Source: Hymenopellis radicata (lineage: Eukaryota; Basidiomycota; Agaricomycetes; Agaricales; Physalacriaceae). Taken from it: a stretch of 64,000 nt of DNA. Shown piece after piece: positions 45,254 to 56,851 of the stretch. Made by a program: the position numbers and the translations under genes. Under the pieces are notes generated by a model. The model was not told the origin of the DNA. It saw nothing but the letters and a program-made list of their open reading frames with translations, and ran no database searches. The stretch lies in assembly GCA_015501595.1 (NCBI GenBank), contig JADNRX010000109.1:87472-151471 (forward strand). Reading direction: 5' to 3'. How positions within the stretch are numbered: the stretch's first letter is position 1; each line of letters begins with the position of its first letter.

Positions 45254-46141
45254 TTAGAGAACACCCATAGGAAGAGTGAAAAGAGGGCGGGGTTCTGTTG
45301 CCATAAATCCTCCCGTGCCGATGTAGAAGGCACCGCCAGCGGTGATAACACCAACGACACCACCTGCTTGAGTGACGCTACATGAGAGCATCAGCTAGGA
45401 ACTCGAGAAGAACAGGACGACTCACGTTGTATTACCAGTGAAGTTACCGATGGACAACAGCACGAAGGTGACCTCGAGTAAAACCAACGTGGAAACGAGC
45501 GCAATGGTCTTCCTGGCACCCACAGCACTGAAGCAGCCGATCAATTAACATTCCTTACAGCGTAAACATCCCTTGACTCACAGGAATAACAAGGTGACGA
45601 AAGCGAAAATGGCAAGGAAAATTCCGAGCGCGTCGCCAAGCATGTCCGGATGGTCTGCGTAGGCGGCTATGATACCAGTACCGGGCAAGAGGATCGCCGC
45701 GTAGGAGAGCCAGAATCCCGTGTAGAACAAGAAAACTAAAGCAGACATCAGTATACGACCATTTCGAGTGTGGGTTTAACGAGACGCACGTGTACCGGTG
45801 TAGGTGCTCCCTCTGATGAACTCGAAGATGCCCGCAAGGAGTTCACCAAGGCCACCGATAGCGAGAGCCATTCCGACGACAACATTGGGAACGACGACGC
45901 CACTGGCGCGACAGTTGTAGAGGGAGATGAGGGTGCAAGTGGCGCCGAAGCTATACAAGCCACTATAGAAGCGTTTAGTAAAGTTTTAGGCACATGCATC
46001 GCGAACATACAGGATGGAGGCATCAACAGGAGGTGGCGTGGAGGCGGCCGCGGCGGGAGGACCAGAACGCGCGAGTTGCCAAGAGCGGTTATCCTCGAGA
46101 TCCCCAATGGCCACGGTCTTCTCGTTTCCGTGCGATGACAT
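45254..46141 (-). CDS. Gpr1/Fun34/YaaH-family acetate (or ammonium) transporter
   Basis: A six-helix plasma-membrane carrier, in other fungi linked to acetate uptake or ammonia export. The start at 46141 gives MSSHGNEKTVAIGDLEDNRS. After an intron the first helix reads LGLYSFGATCTLISLYN, then GVVVPNVVVGMALAIGGLGE and LLAGIFEFIRGSTYTG. Further exons encode PGTGIIAAYADHPDMLGDA, GIFLAIFAFVTLLF and STLVLLEVTFVLLSIGNFTG, and the last ends TQAGGVVGVITAGGAFYIG...PMGVL, with a stop at 45254. The usual N-terminal signature of the form NPAPLGL reads DASILGL here. All helices are present, and introns are short and canonical where checked. Confidence 0.88.
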
Positions 46142-47305
46142 AATGAGTGTGCGGCAGAAGATAGAAAGTAGAAGAGTTAATATGGAATTGAATTCGTCTG
46201 CATTTCATTTTATATGCTGCATTCCAGTAGACGGACAGGGACAGGAGGTCAAGGTATCACCAAAAAATGTTGCCATGATCAGAGGAAGGAAGGAAGAATG
46301 ACTTCTCTGCGATTATTGGACAACCGGGTAGCGATAGAATAAATTCAAACGGCCTTTTGCTCCAGAGGGATCGAGGGCAACCTTCCGCTGACACGATGAG
46401 CTGTGCAGTGCATTCGCGCCTGCATGTGACAGTTATTGACAGCCGCGCGCTTCTTTGAATTTCGAGTTTCGAATCCAGAGAAAGAACGAAAAGGAGGATG
46501 CGACGTGCCAACGATTGGTCCGCGTTGTCCCCAGAAGAACCCTAATTATGTCCCCCAGCGCTGAAAATGCACAGAAACCATGCTGGAGTTCGATATAGAG
46601 AGTCGAGACCCAAAGCATATTGCAACAAATACCCCACAGATGTGGGGGGAGTGGTGGGGAAGAAGAATGCGATCGAAATCGGTGCTGTTAACAGGCTGTT
46701 AATATACGTCACTTAAGATGGCAGACGGCACAGTATGTGGCTCTCTTAACGCGAGCGTTAGTGTTTGGATCGTACCTCTCGAACTTGACTCGCCTTGAAA
46801 CAGCTTAGCCTTCTCTTCTAATGCGTGGAAAATAAGGCGCTTGGAAACATCTGAGTGGCTCCCTAGTCCAAAACCGACAACGTTCATCGTCGATGTCGAT
46901 CTAATTCACGACCCCAAGCGATCACTTCAAACGATACGTTGAACAACTGAGTTCCCACTGCGTCGTCGTCCAGAGTACTGAGTAACCTAAGGTATAAAGG
47001 GGCGATGTAAATCCGAAGAAGGTTTGTGAACTGCAAGCCACATACATTCGCAGGCGGTACTTATACCTGGAACAAAGTTCCCCCTCCAAAGTGTTGCTAC
47101 AACGTCCACGCAGGCTACGTCGCGAAGAACGCGTAAGTGGACGTGTACGATCTAAATTGTACAGGACGGCCTAGGAAACCCTGAGTGTCGAACGCACAGG
47201 CGCAGTGGAGAGTGTCGCATTTGTCTTTCTTTCGAAACGTACTCAGTATAGCGGATGTCAAGCGGAAGTAACCTCACACTCGAATATGATATTACCGTTC
47301 TGCAG
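46142..47305. other. gene-poor stretch, no supported gene
   Basis: About 1.2 kb upstream of the transporter gene. Short open frames only, with no motif recognised. No repeats were noticed. Confidence 0.35.
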
Positions 47306-47928
47306 TCACCAGTGACCACCCTTGAATGCGCTTTCTTGCCAATGAACTCGTCGTAGCCATCCATTTTTAACGGCTGTCGCTATCGCTGAGTACCAGTGTC
47401 GTCTCCACGGTTTCGCTGGCAAGGACTGGCTAAAGCGGCGCTGGTGGGAAGGACAACGTCGAAGTCCGAATCTTTCGGAAACGTGCAATCAAGAGCGGGA
47501 AATGGCGGCTTCTTGCCACCAGACGAGAGCACCTTCGCGCCGTCGTACAACACTTGGAGCAGGAACAGTTGCGAATGCAGGACGTGCTTTCGAAGTGTCG
47601 CGGGGTACTATCACCACTCAAAGTTGCGGCGTCTTCCCTAAGAGATTTTCATTTTTCCTGTGCGGATTACACGAATACCACGGGCGGGCCATGGCGTCTC
47701 GGTAGGATGGTCTTCGTCCGGGCTCGCGTACGGCGTGGAGCCCACATTGTTTAAAATCTTCCCGCGAGTTGGCGCCAAAGTCGCTGCCAAAGCTGCCGCC
47801 TTCGCTTTCACCTTGGCCCCGTATCTCTTGGCCGACTTGCTTGAACGGTAGCGCACACCGAAGGTATTGATGATTTGTGGGCCGTGCGACGAGGAGCACG
47901 GCCTAATCGACCGACATAACGACATCAA
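47306..47928 (-). CDS. possible mitochondrial protein, unrecognised
   Basis: A minus-strand frame starting at 47928 reads MMSLCRSIRPCSSSHGPQII and continues through RYRSSKSAKRYGAKVKAKAA to DEDHPTETPWPARG. The N-terminus is Arg/Ser-rich and free of acidic residues for about 45 positions, like a mitochondrial targeting sequence. A further segment near 47460-47600 in another frame reads LRKHVLHSQLFLLQVLYDGA then KPPFPALDCTFPKDSDFD, which could be a second exon. The join between them (near 47610-47690) is not settled. No family is recognised. The plus strand is also open here, so the call rests on composition. Confidence 0.33.
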
Positions 47929-48256
47929 GAGCAGGAAGCAAGACAGGAAGACAGAAGGAAAAACAGGAAAGGATATCGGCCCGGTCTTCCGAATTTAATC
48001 GATCATACGCCTCGGTAAGTAACGCACATTTACAGTACTGCCTTCAGCTTCTCTATCGCCTCCACAATACCTTCCTAGGTCATTGGAAACTTTCAATAAT
48101 GGGAGCAACCTCATTTCTCACCGCGAACTCCAGCATGTCATTGCTAAAGAAAACATCAGCAGGTCGTTAATCACTGAGAGTAGCTATGATTATTGCGGAA
48201 TTCTTATACACTAGTACTGGACATTGTTCTCGGTGGTTCGTCTACTCGAGGCCGTA
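47929..48256. other. intergenic, nothing recognised
   Basis: About 330 bases between the P450 3' end and the possible mitochondrial gene. No coding or structural signal is seen. Confidence 0.4.
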
Positions 48257-50613
48257 TCAGTCATCATCCTCCGGCACCATTGTAACAGTCATCTTCAACT
48301 GTGACCCTTTATCTTCCTCGCCCTTCAGCGTCGGGCACATAGCGAAGCAAGGCTCCCGACGAATGCGACTGGGATCGATATCCGGACTCAGAGAGTATTC
48401 AGAGTCTTTGACTAGTTCGATCAAGAAGGCGTGTATTTCCATGATCCTAAGAGGAATGTTACTTGGACTCGGTAGAAGAGAGTTGGGATACTCACGCGAA
48501 TCGCCAGCCGATGCAGGAGCGGCCTCCTCCTCCGAAGGTGAAACTAGAATAGCGTGTCGGTTAAAGACCTGAGATGAAGCGAATGACGTACACATTCGCA
48601 TATACACCGGGCAGTACGCCGGAGTATTTCGAGTCCTTCTTCAACCACCGGTCAGGGTTGTAGGTACTCGCGTCCAGTCCAAAGACATCCGTGTGACTGA
48701 AAGTACTTCAGTGACGAACAAACACGCGATGCGACTGGCATACCGGTTATACCCAGCAATAGATGCGATAAGGATGTCCCCTTCTTGACGGGCAGCTGAT
48801 CCAACACTTCTCCTGTCTTGGTGGTGATCGGACGATGTAAAGGGAGTACTTCATCTTTGTCTGCCATCCTGAACTGGTTATAGACGACAGGGTGGAAGCG
48901 CAGTGTTTCCTGTTTACCAGTACGTTATTAGCATGAAGCCCGAAATAACGAAGACTCGTCTACCTTTGCGACCGCAGCCAAGTACGGCATGGAATCGATG
49001 TCAGCCGGAGTGAACTCTGTACGACCTTGAGCATAGATCTTGCGCCTATGCTCCCTGATTTCTGCACGGAGCTTGTTCTGAATGTCCTTGTTTTTGGCGA
49101 GCTCTAGAAGCGTGAACGTAAGAGTGTTCGAGGTGGTTTCGTGACCGGCGACAAGGATAGTACTACTAAAGCGTAAGCGTTGAAATGATGCTGTCGGGGG
49201 TCAAGACTAACTTCATTTGTGCGAGCAATTCCACATCGGTCAGTCCAGTGCTCTTGTCAGCGTTGGCATTGGCTTTCACTGCATCGCGAGTGAGTAGCGT
49301 CAGACGAATGCAGCTCATAACGTACCCAAGATACTCATAATATCCTTACTGGGCTTGCCGTCGAGTAGAGCTGCATACTTCTCCGCAACAAGCTGCCTGG
49401 CGATGTTAGTGGACGCAGTGCCTGTATCTCGTCCGCGCTGAAGACGGCTATTTGGCAGTTGTGCTAGGAGAAACCGTGCGATTGATCGCGGTAGCGTGTC
49501 CAACAGATTGATGAGGAGGACATCTTTAGGTGTTTGGGCATTGAATAGGTCAAAGCTGTTGGCAAGAGTGAGCACATGAAAAGTGAAGTCCTTGGTACAA
49601 CGTACACGAGACTGAAGTATCCTTTCGTGAGCTCGTTGTCCTTGTGATCAAGAGCCCCGAGTTGGTAGTCGAACGCGACTGGCACCAAAAATTAGACAGA
49701 ACTTCGTGCATCGGTTATGGAATTTGCTTACCTTCACCAATGGCATCGAGTGTCGCCCTGGAGAGCCAGTACGGAATATCCACGGCAATGGTTTCCGAGG
49801 CTTCGTTCGAGAACATATCGCCCCATTTCGCCATTAGCTACATATGTGTTAAGGCACCTATCTTACAAGTTGGCATAATGACTGACCTTCGCTGCGTGCT
49901 TAGAGAATATTGGGAAGGCGGCTTTCGCTTCGGTGCTTCCAAAGCCCGGCATCCTATAGAAACCAATCAACATACATGAAGGAAGGCACCGACCAGTATC
50001 AACATGCAAGTACTGACATTACTTTGCGTTGGCGTTTATGAATGTTACCTACATGTCGGTCATAAGCCTATCATCAGGCGATGAAAAGAACGCCTCACCA
50101 ACAACATTAATCAGGCCAGGTCCCAACGCCATCTCCGACAACGCGACACGCGCAGGCGGTTTGTCGAAGGAGGATCCAGCCTGCTGCCAGGCATAGTGTA
50201 GAGCTTTCGGGTCCGACACCAACAATCGTTCGCCCTAGTGAAGAATTCAGACGTGTACTATTGAAGCACAATAATGGACTGACTCCGAAAGGCGAGTTGA
50301 TTCTAACAACATCGCCATACATGGATTGCCATTTAAAGTCGGCCTTGTCGATGTGGTTAGTCTCTGGGGCGAGGATGATTTATGACTGGCATACCTCTCC
50401 TGCTTCAGAACGTGCGTACTCCTTGAAGTTACCTGCACAGAGAGATCATCAGCATGTGATGAACTGACAGGATGACAACGATGACTTACCAAACAAGAAT
50501 GAATCGGACTTAGGTCCAGGAATCTTGGACAGTGAAAACCTAGTGTAACGCTTGTACAAAGCGTATAGGGCTGCTGCAGATGCAAATGCTAGAAGAAGAG
50601 TGGTAGAAGACAT
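48257..50613 (-). CDS. cytochrome P450 monooxygenase
   Basis: A membrane-anchored haem monooxygenase; the substrate is unknown. The start at 50613 gives a hydrophobic anchor (MSSTTLLLAFASAAALYALY) and the hinge KIPGPKSDS. Later exons carry ERLLVSDPKALHYAWQQAGS, the I-helix STILVAGHETTSNTLTF, the ExxR block VAKETLRFHP, the PERF-like DPDRW/NPDRW region after FGLDAS, and the haem loop FGGGGRSCIGWRFA with the axial Cys. The C-terminus ends TVTMVPEDDD. More than ten short introns are needed, giving several small exons such as NFKEYARSEAGE. All hallmark motifs are intact. A CYP family cannot be assigned by eye. Confidence 0.9.
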
Positions 50614-51653
50614 GTCGGTTTGTGTGATACAGCAGTGTCGAGCCTCTGCCCTTTATACTCACGTCTCTCAAGTCCTTTGAGCCATGATTCTTACCGCTAG
50701 CCTGCAAATCCGTTGCGGGCGTCATTAGGAATAGCCAAGCAGGCACTGGAGCCACCGATTTACCGTAGATTGCGATAATAGCAGCACCGATTCGGGAGAA
50801 TCGAGCACAGAAACAAGATATCGGAGGGGAGGGGGATAGAAGGTTAACGTAAAGTCTGAAAATAGCTTGTTCCTCGGCGGTCGTCGTTTGCCAGATACCG
50901 TCAAGGCCAAAACGCTGGACGCATTGAGAAATAGACTAACGGCCCCACCGAAAAGATTACGTTCAACCTTTGTTTAGCCCGACCGTAAGCGAAATGAAGG
51001 CGCGAGCAGTCCGATATCTAGGGTCCTGCAGGCCGCGGTTGGCCAACGCTTCACTGGGTGTCAGGAAGCTGGAAAGAGTTTTACCATGAGAGTTACAGGG
51101 ATCTATGTCATAATCGGAGAAGTGTACGAATTCTGCCTCTGGTGAAAAAGCTCGCAGAAAGATATTTTTAGGACGAGTTCGCCGTTTTGATCGTTTTCTC
51201 CGTCAATCATTGAGCCTATGACTGTGACAGCCGACATCAAGGCAAGAGGACGGCCGAAATTACACAACCATCACTGAGGATTAGCAAGATGCACAGGCGG
51301 GAAAAAAGGACTCATTCGGCGTCAGCGAAATGATGCTGGTGGTACGCTCGAATCGCAAAGTCGTCACGTGGTACCTCCCACGCACGGACCGCTCTATAGA
51401 AACGAATCAACAGGAAGACAGATCCTTGCCGAAAATACTCGCATGACGTCCTCTTTTCAATTACTCTGACCATCGTAATCGTTATAATCAACGTCTCATC
51501 GCCGCTCTGTTATCCCAGCTCTAAAACCGACTCGGATTGTGCTCGATAAAAGCTGCAAGCTTCTGAACTTGCTGAGTACTCAACAACCCCAACCTCACTT
51601 CGTCTCTGGTCTACACCTCGTCACTTGCGGCCGCAGAAACTCGCCTGAGAATC
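50614..51653. other. intergenic between divergent P450 and NTF2-like genes
   Basis: About 1 kb with no supported gene. The first 50 bases upstream of the P450 start contain a TATA-like word (read on the minus strand, near 50650). Short open frames have no recognisable motif. Confidence 0.4.
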
Positions 51654-52237
51654 ATGGCTCCGAACTACGTTGTCCCTCCCAATGCCAGTCCTGCCCATCG
51701 ATCGTTCGCCCAGTATATCAATAGCTGGAACGCGATGGACTTGGATGCTCTTGCAAAGACCATGGACGACGAGAAATTCATGTGGTCCATGTTTCCCACG
51801 TCTCTCAACATTCCGCCCTTGAGCAAAGCTCAGGCGGTACCATACCTCAAAGACGTCCTCCTGCCGACGATTAACAGCTTCGTAGTGCGTAAATCTCTGT
51901 TTCAAAAATTGAATAGAGCTAATCTGATTTCGATAATAGTTCAAAATCTTGACAGTAACCGAACCTAACAATAGCATTGTCATCTCGCATGTGAGTGGTA
52001 TTCAAATTTAGATGCTCTGACGACCATAAAAGCTGCTTTCAGCTTCAAGGGGAGGCGGTTTCCAAGTTGGGGAACGTCCTGAAAAACGAGTATCTGATTG
52101 TCCTCAACTTTGTGCCCTCGAAGATCGAGGGAGAGTTACCAAAGATATCGACTTACACGGAATTCATGGACAGCAAGGCGCTTACGGACTTCCAAGCCGC
52201 CGAAGCCAAGGCAAAGGCAGGCGTTGCGGCGAAGTAA
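51654..52237 (+). CDS. SnoaL/NTF2-like small protein
   Basis: A small alpha+beta barrel-type protein of unknown role. The start at 51654 gives MAPNYVVPPNASPAHRSFAQ then YINSWNAMDLDALAKTMDD, the usual N-terminal helix pair of this fold. An intron (phase 0, GTAGTG...ATAG) follows INSF, then FKILTVTEPNNSIVISH. A second intron leads to LQGEAVSKLGNVLKNEYLIV and VPSKIEGELPKISTYTEFMD. The C-terminus is Ala/Lys-rich. Basidiomycetes carry many such genes. A truncated inverted paralogue lies 0.2 kb downstream. Confidence 0.72.
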
Positions 52238-52438
52238 TGTTAATCGATTGAAGAGGTAACCGCTGCTGCACAGGATCACTATTTTTGTGCTGAGACTTTT
52301 GCTGCGATAGTGAATGTAGACAGTTAGGAAACATCTGCCAATGGTTGCAGCTTCTGTACCAATACAACTTGCATCGTGATACTTCGTGACTTTGGCCGCG
52401 CATAACGCACTTCCGGCCACTAGCGCTACACTTTCTCA

Positions 52439-52651
52439 TTTGTTAGCCTCGGATTCCTCCATCATCTTCCTAAACTCCACCATGACCTGGCTGTCCATGA
52501 GCTCAGTACAATTTGCAATCTTCGGAAGCTCTCCAGCGACTTTGGACGCTACAAAAGTCATTACAATCAGGTATTCATTCTTGAACTCCTCCCGGTCGAG
52601 TTGGAGATCTGGATTCATGAAGGCCTGACTCTTCACCTGTAGCATACTCAA
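52439..52651 (-). pseudogene. truncated paralogue of the NTF2-like gene
   Basis: The minus-strand frame FKNEYLIVMTFVASKVAGEL then PKIANCTELMDSQVMVEF aligns residue by residue with the last exon of the gene at 51654-52237 (LKNEYLIVLNFVPSKIEGEL). Upstream on the minus strand there is no N-terminal exon, and the Pop4 gene begins within 150 bases. It is therefore a lone 3' exon, in tail-to-tail orientation with the intact copy. The level of divergence suggests an older duplication. Confidence 0.7.
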
Positions 52652-52801
52652 TCATCATAACAGCCGCTGCGACGCGGAAGACGCACATGAGAGATAATTA
52701 TGTTCTTGTTAGGTTCAGTGACACTGAGAACGTGGAACTAGACCGACGACGACTGAATTTCCAGTTTCAATGGACAAGGTCGACTGTCAGGTGCATATCT
52801 A

Positions 52802-53819
52802 TCATAATTCTATCGTCTCTTTGTGTTTGAACTTGCGTCCGGCGCGATCAGCAGAGCGGAAGCAGAACTGGTTTCCGTAAAGTTCGAATTGTATGTGCGG
52901 CCGGTCGAGGACGGTGCCCTGTGACTCTTGTGCAGACGGAACCGGAAATGGCATGGCTTCCGTGTGCGTAGGGGGCAGTGTCGAGTATAGTGGGACAGCA
53001 AACGTGAATATCGAGTTGGCTTTGGGTATTACTAAAATAAATTTCACCTGAGTAAACGACTGAAGATAGCGAAAGGGAGCACAAACGTTTGACTGTATTC
53101 GCTTTGGTGATGATATTGAAGGTATTCTCTGTCTCGTGGATGACGATACCGGAGATGCCGAGGAGGGATGGATTCTTGCTTTGGCGCACTGCGAATGACA
53201 TATGGGCGCGCGTCAGATATAGACCTGGACTGGACGAACCTGTTATAACGGATCCGTGGAAATCTGCTTTGAGTAACTTTGGGTGCATAGCGGCAGAGGA
53301 GGGCATATCGCTTTGCAAAGGCGGACGAGTAGGCTTGTTGGGCAGATTGAGCAATTCCGACATGTAGCCCATCCATAGATGGTGTAGCGGCAAGAACAAG
53401 GCAAATCTGGACTTTTATCAGCAGCAATCAATCAAATAAATTCGGTCGCGTACTGTGCTTGTCGCTCGTCAAGCCTCCAAACAGCTTTCCCATTGTCTCT
53501 CTTGGATATCCCTTTTCGTTTCTTCTCTTGGAGAGCTTTATGCCTCGCCTTGCGCTCCTTTTTCTCCTTCTTGGATTGACTCTCCTTGACAGGGTTCTCA
53601 AGGACGACTTTTCGGCCATGGACGCGGGTCGCGTAGATCTCTGCTGCGTCCGACGCCAGCGTCATCCCCGAGGTGACGAAACTGGCCGTAAAGTTGTTGT
53701 TGGTAGGGATGGCATTCTGGCAACCGGTGAGCGAGAGATGTTGGAGCAAAAGGAGGGATTACCTGTGCAGAGGGTAACGTTTTATACAAGTCGATCGTTA
53801 CTTTGGACGAAGTGGCCAT
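52802..53819 (-). CDS. POP4: RNase P/MRP subunit Pop4 (Rpp29)
   Basis: An RNA-binding Sm-like subunit of nuclear RNase P and RNase MRP, needed for tRNA 5' and rRNA processing. The start at 53819 gives MATSSKVTIDLYKTLPSAQ. After an intron comes NAIPTNNNFTASFVTSGMTL, then a strongly basic helix KKEKKERKARHKALQEKKRK. Later exons give FALFLPLHHLWMGYMSELL, LLKADFHGSVITGSSS, NPSLLGISGIVIHETENTFN, and the family C-terminus FELYGNQFCFRSADRAGRKF followed by KHKETIEL. Canonical short introns join them. Length and motifs fit the family, and it looks functional. Confidence 0.88.
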
Positions 53820-54286
53820 TTGGTTGAAAGAAGATGATCGCGCCCCTTTCCCACCACCGTCTTCGCAACACAATTTTAACCAGATCTCTCAGACTGAGAT
53901 TTGTTGCTTGCGCTACAATCTGTAGACTCTTGATGTCCTTTGGAGTTTCACTGATTAACACTCGAATTACGATGGTTGGTCATTAGTTGCCGATAACGAC
54001 GACAAGGACCCATCACTGGACATTTCTGATGAAATCCACCCTCACTGTTGGTAGCAACGCAAGCCCGCTCCGCTAATTGAGGTGCACAGGTGGTTACCCT
54101 TCCGAGCCGGGCGAATAAGTTCCCACACTTCATCCCTTACACTCTCTCGACGCAGCCTCCCTCTGACGGCAGCAAAGCCTGTGGTCCATTCCTTTCCACG
54201 GACTTTCTCTCTCCGGGCTTCAGCTGGTCTCTGAAATGCTCTGTATTTCTATCATTCAATACCCGACAAGCTGCTACTACTATTAG
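53820..54286. other. intergenic between divergent Pop4 and membrane-protein genes
   Basis: About 470 bases. From 54236 an ATG runs in frame to a TAG immediately before the membrane-protein ATG at 54287 (reading MLCISIIQYPTSCYYY-stop), which might be lost 5' coding sequence of that gene. Confidence 0.4.
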
Positions 54287-56621
54287 ATGGGATCCCTATG
54301 CCTCTCATCACTCTCAATCCTGCGCTGCGCTCCGTTGACCAGGGTGGAAAATCTCGTGCTCATCATCCCTCCCGCGCTTGAGATTATCTTTTCCACTTCG
54401 TTGATCGTAACTAATTGGGGGACGGGCTGGTGAGTGGTATTGTATCCAGGCAGAGCTTGTTAATTAACCTTCTGCCATAGGCGACATCTTCTCCTCGTTT
54501 TTGACTCTTGGTCCTACCTTTTATTGGCGCTTCTTGATCTTTTATCACATATAATTCCTGCTGTGCGGGACAACTTGAGCGTGTTTAGCACGGTGGATAT
54601 CTTCTTGGGTGCGCAAATCCGCAGCACTATTGAATCTCGCTGACCATCCATACAGGTGCCGCTTCCTTCATACCCTTACTATCTTACACACTCTTCATAT
54701 TTCTCTTTACGAGCGCCGAATTACTCACTACATTGCCCCGACGCTTCCGAACTATCGCCCAAACCATGCTCTTCCTCTTCATTCCCGCCATTGTGATCCT
54801 CAACGAGATAGCATCCCTAGCGGGGATATCACGAAGTGCGTCTAATCTCCTCCATACCACCTCCGTTTCGTTGACAATATCACCTAGTGGGCGTAGGCGG
54901 TCGAATATTCATCGGCTTCAAGAATGATCGTGATCATGATATATGGCAATTCTTCACAAGCATGACACTCGCTCTCCACACGGCATACCAAGCCATCAAC
55001 TTTTCTTTCGCCTTCTTTCGCCTTATAAAGGCCTTTCTCAACCAACGCGATCTCGAGGCGGCGTCTTCGGATCAAGGCTATCTCTTCAAAGGTACTGGGT
55101 GGATATCAGGTGGCTTAAAGCTCGGCGCTATTGAAACCGTCATCGGTTTTGCTCACGCTGGGTTTGGTGGTGCAATAACGAGGCGTATTCTTCGCCTTCT
55201 CAGTCATGCGTGTATCAGCATTGGTGTTGTGAAAGGGTACGCGATCATGCTTTCTGCCGGCAACTCATAATTGACATTGAAATCAGGTTGGACACCATCG
55301 AAAACTTCGGAGAATTCCAACGAGTGACAGGCGGCAGTATGCAGAGCAGCCCGAGAACTCCTCGCGGGAGACGAATATCACATCCTCGAGTCCTCATCTC
55401 CAACCCTCGCTTGAGCACCTTCCGACAACTGTCACCCAGTGCTACCGAATTTCACACGACTCCTCGTGCTACGAGCGCCACGAACGACCGAGGAATCGGC
55501 CCGCGCGCAACGACCGGCCTCGGCCTCGCCCAATTCACCGACCTCAAAACCCAAAAACCCGCGCAGCGCGTGACGATCCACTTCGCAGCGGGAGCTCCCA
55601 AGTTGCAAATGCGCTTCTCCGCGCTCGACATGCCTAGTCCGGCAACGATAGCGGACTCGGTAAAATCTCGTCCGGATCTCAGCGAGATGAATGACCGGTT
55701 GTCGGAGTATTATAGGTCGACGATAAGTGAACGGATGAGCAAGCCGGATATTTCGCATTCGCGGGGCGTGTCGCAGTTCACGACGGATTCGTCGATTGAG
55801 TGTGTGAGGGAATTGACGGCGCAGTTTCCTGTTTTGCCTGCGAAAGCTGTTGTGGCGGATCGCCAGTCGTGGGCGGAGCCAGATTCTCCTCCGAAGATCT
55901 ACGGGAGAAGGGGCGCGCGCCTATCCGTAGGCGACTGAGTCAGTTGGTTTCTGTGCCCGAGGCGGACGAGGGTCTTCCGAGAAGTAGCGGCGAGCGGAAA
56001 CGTGCGACAAAGTACCACGTCCCGGCGTACATGAACAGTCGGCGGTACTCTGCGACCACCACTTCCGAGACTCCAGGGATGACAACTGCCATCTCGGACG
56101 GCGCGACGACGCAGCCAACGACACCGGTTGACGACGAAGGGTATCAGGAGACGGCCGAGGACGAAGAGCGCGCCGCGCGCCTGCGCGACGTGCCCAGCCA
56201 GTGGCTCGAGTCGACGAACAGCGGCGTCGTCGAGCGCTACCGCAAGCCGAGCGCCGTGTCCTTCATCAGCTCGCGCGCGTACAACATCAGCATCGGCAGC
56301 CCGCAGCACGCGCGCGAGCGCACCGTCTCCTGGGTGCAGAGCCCCTACGACGATTCCGTCATCACGCAGAAGGGCGCCGACCCGCTCGTGCGCGCGATAC
56401 AGGGGAAGCATACTTCGCTGACGCGGATCAAGAGCATGGGCAAGGCGCCGAAGAAATACACGCCGTCGCCGATGGCGCATCCGATGCGGGGGAGCATACA
56501 TATTGAGCCGATTATGATCCCGCCGCGGGCGCCCGCGATGGTTGGGGTTGAGGCGGTGCAGGGATCGGATGCGGGGTCGATGAGGAGTTGGGGTCGAGTG
56601 AGTGACGGAATGGACACTTGA
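54287..56621 (+). CDS. basidiomycete multi-pass membrane protein with a long disordered tail; one frame break
   Basis: The N-terminal half has about seven hydrophobic segments (LVLIIPPALEIIFSTSLIVT, LLLVFDSWSYLLLALLDLLS, IPLLSYTLFIFLFTSAELLT, MLFLFIPAIVILNEIASLAG, GGLKLGAIETVIGFAHAGFG), each in exons joined by short introns. The C-terminal half is a long Ser/Arg/Pro-rich cytoplasmic tail. The tail frame from 55,300 stops at 55938 (ARLSVGD). The protein-like frame continues one register over (APIRRRLSQLVSVPEADEG to GRVSDGMDT, stop 56621). The break is in the run gcgcgcgc at 55912-55920: two extra bases or one missing base. No catalytic motif is seen. It could be a receptor-like protein, but that is speculation. 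Confidence 0.72.
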
Positions 56622-56851
56622 TTGTACTAGTGATAGATCTTCTTCGTTGTTTATTGTCATTTGGGAATACATGTCAGGCTCGTTGTTGTAGCGTACTAAT
56701 AGTCCTGTTTTAATCGCGGGGTCTTGGCCGGCACCCGGTTGCTTATGCAATTGGCCCGATTAGGAATACATGTGACTCGTTTTTTTTCATCGCCCGATGC
56801 GTCCTGGCCATGTCTATGGTCCCAGACGCGTCGTAATTCATTTCATTCAAC

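Noticed and set aside
55899..56750. 283-residue minus-strand ORF opposite the membrane-protein tail
   Set aside because: Arg/His-rich antisense frame caused by GC-rich coding sequence of the plus-strand gene.
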